This document shows positions 5,727 to 8,522 of a DNA stretch of 8,522 nt, one piece after another. A model generated the notes under the pieces. That model did no database searches and was not told the origin of the DNA. It saw only the letters and a program-made list of their open reading frames with translations. The stretch is taken from positions 1 through 8,522 of the forward strand of contig CALWWH010000247.1 of assembly GCA_944385195.1 (NCBI GenBank), in the 5' to 3' direction. Every line of letters starts with the position of its first letter. Position 1 is the stretch's first letter. Made by a program: the position numbers and the translations under genes. This stretch comes from an uncultured Oscillospiraceae bacterium. Lineage in GTDB: Bacteria > Bacillota > Clostridia > Oscillospirales > Oscillospiraceae.

Positions 5727-6596
5727 ATGGGTATTTTGCGTTTTAACTACCGTTCTCAGGCCCTGGAGGGCTATGTAGACATCACCCTCACCTATCCCAC
5801 CGACAACCTGTCTTACTATGACATGCGCAAAGAGCGCCGGCACCACAGCTTTCCCGGTGCCCCGGCGCTGCCAATGTATGAAAGGGGCATGAAGTTTCAA
5901 ACCATCTACCTCATCCACGGCGGCGGTGACGACGACTCCCTGACCTACCGCTACCTCAACGCCGAGTTCTACGCCCAGCAGCACAATGTCATGCTGGTCA
6001 CGCCGCGGATGGTCAACAGCTTCGGCATCGACACCCAGTTCCACGTAAACTACGGCACCTTTTTGACCGAGGAACTGCCTGTGGTTATCCAGACCTTGTT
6101 TGCCTCATCCCCTAAGCGGGAGGACAACTTCATCATGGGCTACGCCATGGGCGGCAACGTCGCCCTGGGCACCGCCATCCGGCGGCCGGACCTGTACGCC
6201 GCCTGTGTGGACATCTCCGGCGGGATCGGCATGACGGTCAACACCGAGACCTTGAAGGGAGAATTGGCTCAGGGGGAATTTCCCCTTTATGCAGCCTCTT
6301 TCCCCGCTCCGGAGACGATCGACGGCTCTGGGTTTGACCTGTACGCCACCGGCAGGGCGCAGCTGGCCTCCGGTGCGCCGCAGCCGAAGTTCTGGATTCT
6401 GTCCGGCCAGCTGGAGTTCGTCCGCAGCCGCATCAAGGCCGACGCCGAGACTATGAAGCAGATGGGCTACGACGTGGACTACCTGGAGTTTGAGGGGCGC
6501 AACCACGACTTCCCCTTCTGGGACTTTGCGGTAAAATACGCCATGGACCAGCTGCTGCCCCTGAAAAACAGCCCTATTTATCCTGAGAAACTCTGA
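5727..6596 (+). CDS. EstA-like alpha/beta hydrolase paralog 1, catalytic Ser replaced by Ala (predicted pseudoenzyme)
   Basis: Predicted 289-residue cytoplasmic protein of the esterase-D/EstA (tributyrin esterase) type with no signal peptide. It aligns over its full length with the two genes downstream: the IHGGGDDDS oxyanion-side loop (63-71), the elbow region, and the C-terminal PLKN stretch. At the nucleophile elbow it reads GYAMGG (138-143), where the siblings have GLSMGG; codon GCC at 6144-6146 replaces the expected TCC. The acid position reads GQLEF (227-231), with E230 in place of the sibling Asp. H260 (RNHDFPFWD) is kept. An extra stretch of about 12-15 residues near 28-52 is also seen. 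The reading frame is clean, with ribosome site AAAGGAGG eight bases before ATG. Ester hydrolysis by the usual triad seems unlikely; a binding, structural or regulatory role beside the active copies is inference. Confidence 0.88.
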   Translation: MGILRFNYRSQALEGYVDITLTYPTDNLSYYDMRKERRHHSFPGAPALPMYERGMKFQTIYLIHGGGDDDSLTYRYLNAEFYAQQHNVMLVTPRMVNSFGIDTQFHVNYGTFLTEELPVVIQTLFASSPKREDNFIMGYAMGGNVALGTAIRRPDLYAACVDISGGIGMTVNTETLKGELAQGEFPLYAASFPAPETIDGSGFDLYATGRAQLASGAPQPKFWILSGQLEFVRSRIKADAETMKQMGYDVDYLEFEGRNHDFPFWDFAVKYAMDQLLPLKNSPIYPEKL

Positions 6597-6604
6597 AAAG
6601 GAGG
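6596..6604 (+). promoter_or_regulatory. Ribosome binding site of hydrolase paralog 2, between two possible ATGs
   Basis: AAAAGGAGG immediately follows the stop of paralog 1. It is four bases from an ATG at 6609 and eleven bases from the paralog 2 ATG at 6616. Neither spacing is ideal. Confidence 0.8.
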
Positions 6605-6608
6605 AACT

Positions 6609-6629
6609 ATGAACGATGGCATTGTTTGA
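6609..6629 (+). other. Six-codon mini-frame overlapping the start of paralog 2
   Basis: ATG at 6609 opens the frame MNDGIV and stops at TGA 6627-6629, in another frame from the hydrolase start at 6616. Because it uses the same ribosome site at a shorter spacing, ribosomes may start here first. It could lower or couple expression of paralog 2, or be accidental. Confidence 0.3.
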
Positions 6630-7443
6630 ATTGACCCTGCGCTCCAATGCGCTCAACACCAACACCAGCGTGTGGGTTTGCTACCCGGAGATGGCGGGGC
6701 ATGAGCAGAAGATGGGCAAGCCCTACCAGTATCAGCCCGGCGTGACCTTCCAGACCCTGTGGCTCCTCCACGGCGGCGGCGGCGACGCCAGCAACTGGCC
6801 CCGCTACACCAGCATTGAGCGCTATGCCAATGAGCACAAGCTGATGGTCATCTGTCCTTCGGCTTACAACAGCTTCTACGCGGACATGGTCCACGGAGAT
6901 GCCTACTACACCTGGATCAGCGAAGAGCTGCCCCAGATTCTAACATGGATGCTGCCCATCAGCCCCAAACGCCAGGACAACTTCGTAGCCGGTCTGTCCA
7001 TGGGCGGCTACGGGGCCCTAAAATTAGCTGTCAACCATCCGGAGCGCTTTTCCCACGCGGGCAGCTTCTCCGGCGCGGTGGACATGCCCGCCATCATCCG
7101 CCGCAACCATATGCGCGACGGCGTCATTACGGATCCCCACTTTGTCTTCGCCTTCGGCAGCCTGGATCAGCTGGACCACACCGACGGCGATGTCCTCTGG
7201 AAGGCCCAGCAGCAGGCGGAGGCCGGAACCCAGCTGCCAAACTTCTATGTCAGCTGCGGTACTGAGGACTTCACCTGGGACTTTAACGTCCGCCTGCGGG
7301 AGGCATTCCAGGCCATGGGCATTGATCTGACCTGGGACGAGCGCCCAGGCAGCCACACCTGGTCCTATTGGGATGCGGCGGTACAGCGCTTTATCGACTG
7401 GCTGCCGCTGAAGAACGCACCGGTGTTTGAGGAGGGCAAGTAA
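6616..7443 (+). CDS. EstA-like alpha/beta hydrolase (esterase) paralog 2
   Basis: Predicted 275-residue cytoplasmic serine esterase of the esterase-D/EstA type; related enzymes cleave short-chain acyl or acetyl esters, but the substrate here is unknown. Triad residues are all present: S128 in GLSMGGYG, D218 in CGTEDFT and H247 in GSHTWSYW. The loop LHGGGGDASNW (51-61) should help form the oxyanion hole. No signal peptide or membrane segment is seen, so it would act on imported substrates. The chosen start at 6616 begins the first strand (ALFELTLRS), in line with paralog 1. It follows paralog 1 by 19 nt and precedes paralog 3 by 1 nt, so the three are one transcription unit. Confidence 0.93.
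   Translation: MALFELTLRSNALNTNTSVWVCYPEMAGHEQKMGKPYQYQPGVTFQTLWLLHGGGGDASNWPRYTSIERYANEHKLMVICPSAYNSFYADMVHGDAYYTWISEELPQILTWMLPISPKRQDNFVAGLSMGGYGALKLAVNHPERFSHAGSFSGAVDMPAIIRRNHMRDGVITDPHFVFAFGSLDQLDHTDGDVLWKAQQQAEAGTQLPNFYVSCGTEDFTWDFNVRLREAFQAMGIDLTWDERPGSHTWSYWDAAVQRFIDWLPLKNAPVFEEGK
7429..7436 (+). promoter_or_regulatory. Ribosome binding site deciding the paralog 3 start
   Basis: GAGGAGGG inside the last codons of paralog 2, eight bases before ATG 7445. It lies downstream of the alternative in-frame start at 7427, which it argues against. Confidence 0.85.
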
Positions 7444-7444
7444 G

Positions 7445-8221
7445 ATGGCAAGAATTCAACTGAGAACCGACGTTTTGTCCCTGCCCTTTGGCGTGGAGGT
7501 GGACGTCATCGTCCCCCAGTGTCCCCGGGGCGTGAAGCCGGAGGAGTACTACTCCCAGGCCAACAAGCTGCCGGTGCTGTTTCTGCTCCACGGCGGCGGC
7601 GGGGCAGCCTCCGACTGGCCCCGTTTCACCCGCATCGAGCGCCTGGCCGAGGAAAAACAGGTCATTGTCGTCTGTCCCGGGGTCCAAAACTCCAGCTACG
7701 CCAATATGTACATGGGCTTTCGGTGGTTTGACTATGTCTCCCAGGACCTGTACGACTACATCCACGCCGTCTTTCCTGCCTGCACGGAGCGGGAGAAGAA
7801 CTTCGTGGCAGGTCTGTCTATGGGCGGCTACGGCGCGTTCCATCTGGGCCTTGCCTGCCCGGAGAAATTCGGCTATGTGGCAGCCCTGTCCAGCGGTGTC
7901 GATCTGAGCGAGGAAGTGGCAGAGCACCGCTGCCCACTGCCCGGCAACGGCTATGACATTTTTGGCCCGGCGGAGCAGGTCCGCGGCGGCGAGATGGATA
8001 TGTACCACGTCAGCAAGGCATTGGCCGCCTCCGGCAAGCCCCTGCCGAAGATCTACGACGCCTGCGGCACCGAAGACTTCACCTATCAGGGCAATATCCG
8101 GTTCCGCGATGCGCTCATCGCCAGCGGTTACGATGTCACCTGGCGCGAGGGCCCCGGCGCGCACACCTGGGATTTCTGGGACGAGTACATCGAGTACGTC
8201 CTCGACTGGCTGCCCTTGTAA
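7445..8221 (+). CDS. EstA-like alpha/beta hydrolase (esterase) paralog 3
   Basis: Predicted 258-residue cytoplasmic serine esterase, third of the tandem set. The triad is complete: S125 in GLSMGGYG, D211 in CGTEDFT and H240 in GAHTWDFW. The oxyanion-side loop LHGGGGAASDW (48-58) is nearly the same as in paralog 2. It is shorter than the others at both ends, stopping at DWLPL without the LKN(A/S)P extension shared by paralogs 1 and 2. The region between the elbow and the acid residue (about 150-195), which forms the cap over the active site in this fold, differs in sequence from paralog 2, suggesting a different substrate. The start is set by the ribosome site at 7429-7436. It is the last gene before the palindromic terminator. 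Confidence 0.93.
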   Translation: MARIQLRTDVLSLPFGVEVDVIVPQCPRGVKPEEYYSQANKLPVLFLLHGGGGAASDWPRFTRIERLAEEKQVIVVCPGVQNSSYANMYMGFRWFDYVSQDLYDYIHAVFPACTEREKNFVAGLSMGGYGAFHLGLACPEKFGYVAALSSGVDLSEEVAEHRCPLPGNGYDIFGPAEQVRGGEMDMYHVSKALAASGKPLPKIYDACGTEDFTYQGNIRFRDALIASGYDVTWREGPGAHTWDFWDEYIEYVLDWLPL

Positions 8222-8240
8222 CCCGGTCTGGGGCGGCAAA

Positions 8241-8289
8241 GCAATGAAAAAGATCCGCTGCACTGCGTGCAGCGGATCTTTTTCATTGC
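8241..8289. terminator. Perfect 23-bp palindromic bidirectional terminator
   Basis: Arms 8241-8263 and 8267-8289 are exact reverse complements around a 3-nt TGC loop. The inner GC part (GATCCGCTGCAC) is bordered by AAAAA on the left and TTTTT on the right, so transcripts from either side form a GC stem followed by a U-run. It begins 19 nt after the stop of paralog 3 and 9 nt after the stop of the convergent minus-strand gene. Confidence 0.93.
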
Positions 8290-8298
8290 CTGGGATGC

Positions 8299-8522
8299 TT
8301 ATTCGTAAGTCTTCATCATATCGGACCACTGGAGGAACACGTCATGGGTCTCAACATTGGCCTCAGCGTATGCCTCCCAGTCGGTATAAGTCACCGCCTG
8401 CGTGTAGACCTTCACCTCGTCGCTGGCAGCGCCGGTGCTGTCGAAGCTCTCGCTGTCGTCGAAGACCTCAATGGTGATCTCGCAGCGGTACTGGGCGCGG
8501 GTCGAAAACCAGTAGCCGGTGG
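8299..8522 (-). CDS. Hypothetical protein, C-terminal 73 residues (5' end outside window)
   Basis: On the minus strand an open frame enters from the window's right edge (reading TGYWFSTRAQYRCEIT...) and stops at TAA 8299-8301, 9 nt before the bidirectional terminator. Support for coding: the frame is open throughout, has the third-position G/C bias of the neighbours, and ends properly at a terminator. The visible part alternates hydrophobic and polar residues (CEITIEVFDD, EVKVYTQAVTY), suggesting beta strands, then an acidic helical end (DWEAYAEANVETHDVFLQW). It has no motif I recognise and no membrane segment. Function and family are not assigned. Confidence 0.65.
   Translation of the reverse strand, partial: TGYWFSTRAQYRCEITIEVFDDSESFDSTGAASDEVKVYTQAVTYTDWEAYAEANVETHDVFLQWSDMMKTYE

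Noticed and set aside
7391..8329. Long minus-strand open frame (312 codons) opposite hydrolase paralog 3
   Set aside because: It runs antisense to a gene with a complete catalytic triad, runs through the terminator palindrome, and has no family motifs. It is explained by the GC-rich codon bias of the real gene.

Overview
The window looks like chromosomal DNA of a GC-rich gut-type Clostridia, most likely Oscillospiraceae/Flavonifractor-like. This rests on codon choice (strong G/C at third positions), strong GGAGG-type ribosome binding sites, an EstA-type esterase family and a Firmicutes-style RluA/PHP/MATE gene mix. The assignment is inference from sequence style; no marker gene here settles it.

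Layout, left to right. (1) The 3' part of ftsH (+) ends in a tail made of 27-bp tandem repeats and a strong hairpin terminator at 1005-1047. (2) A minus-strand pair follows: a short-chain dehydrogenase and, 4 nt after it, a TRIC-type (UPF0126) membrane channel protein. They converge on ftsH and share its terminator. (3) A 173-bp divergent control region (2457-2629) carries back-to-back candidate promoters and a 9-bp inverted repeat in the dehydrogenase leader. (4) A tightly packed plus-strand operon runs MATE exporter, RluA-family pseudouridine synthase, PHP-domain protein, dUTPase. Junctions overlap by 8 nt or 4 nt, or lie 11 nt apart. It ends in a 19-bp GC hairpin. (5) A second plus-strand operon holds three consecutive paralogous EstA-like alpha/beta hydrolases, ending in a perfect 23-bp palindromic terminator. 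(6) The C-terminal end of an unrecognised minus-strand gene converges on that terminator.

Two points stand out. The first of the three hydrolase paralogs has lost its catalytic serine (GYAMGG in place of GLSMGG) and has Glu where its siblings have the acid Asp, yet it keeps an intact reading frame, a strong ribosome binding site and the leading position in the operon. It looks like a pseudoenzyme kept beside two active copies. The PHP-domain gene is an intact 152-codon frame, but it joins the N-terminal metal-binding part directly to the C-terminal DAH motif. The middle of the usual ~260-280 residue protein is missing, as expected of an in-frame internal deletion.

Functionally the window mixes housekeeping (membrane proteolysis, dUTP removal, RNA modification) with transport and small-molecule ester hydrolysis. 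No mobile element, CRISPR array, phage gene, tRNA or rRNA is visible. No stretch longer than 300 bases lacks a gene; the two largest gaps (2457-2629 and 5560-5726) are described under their regulatory features.
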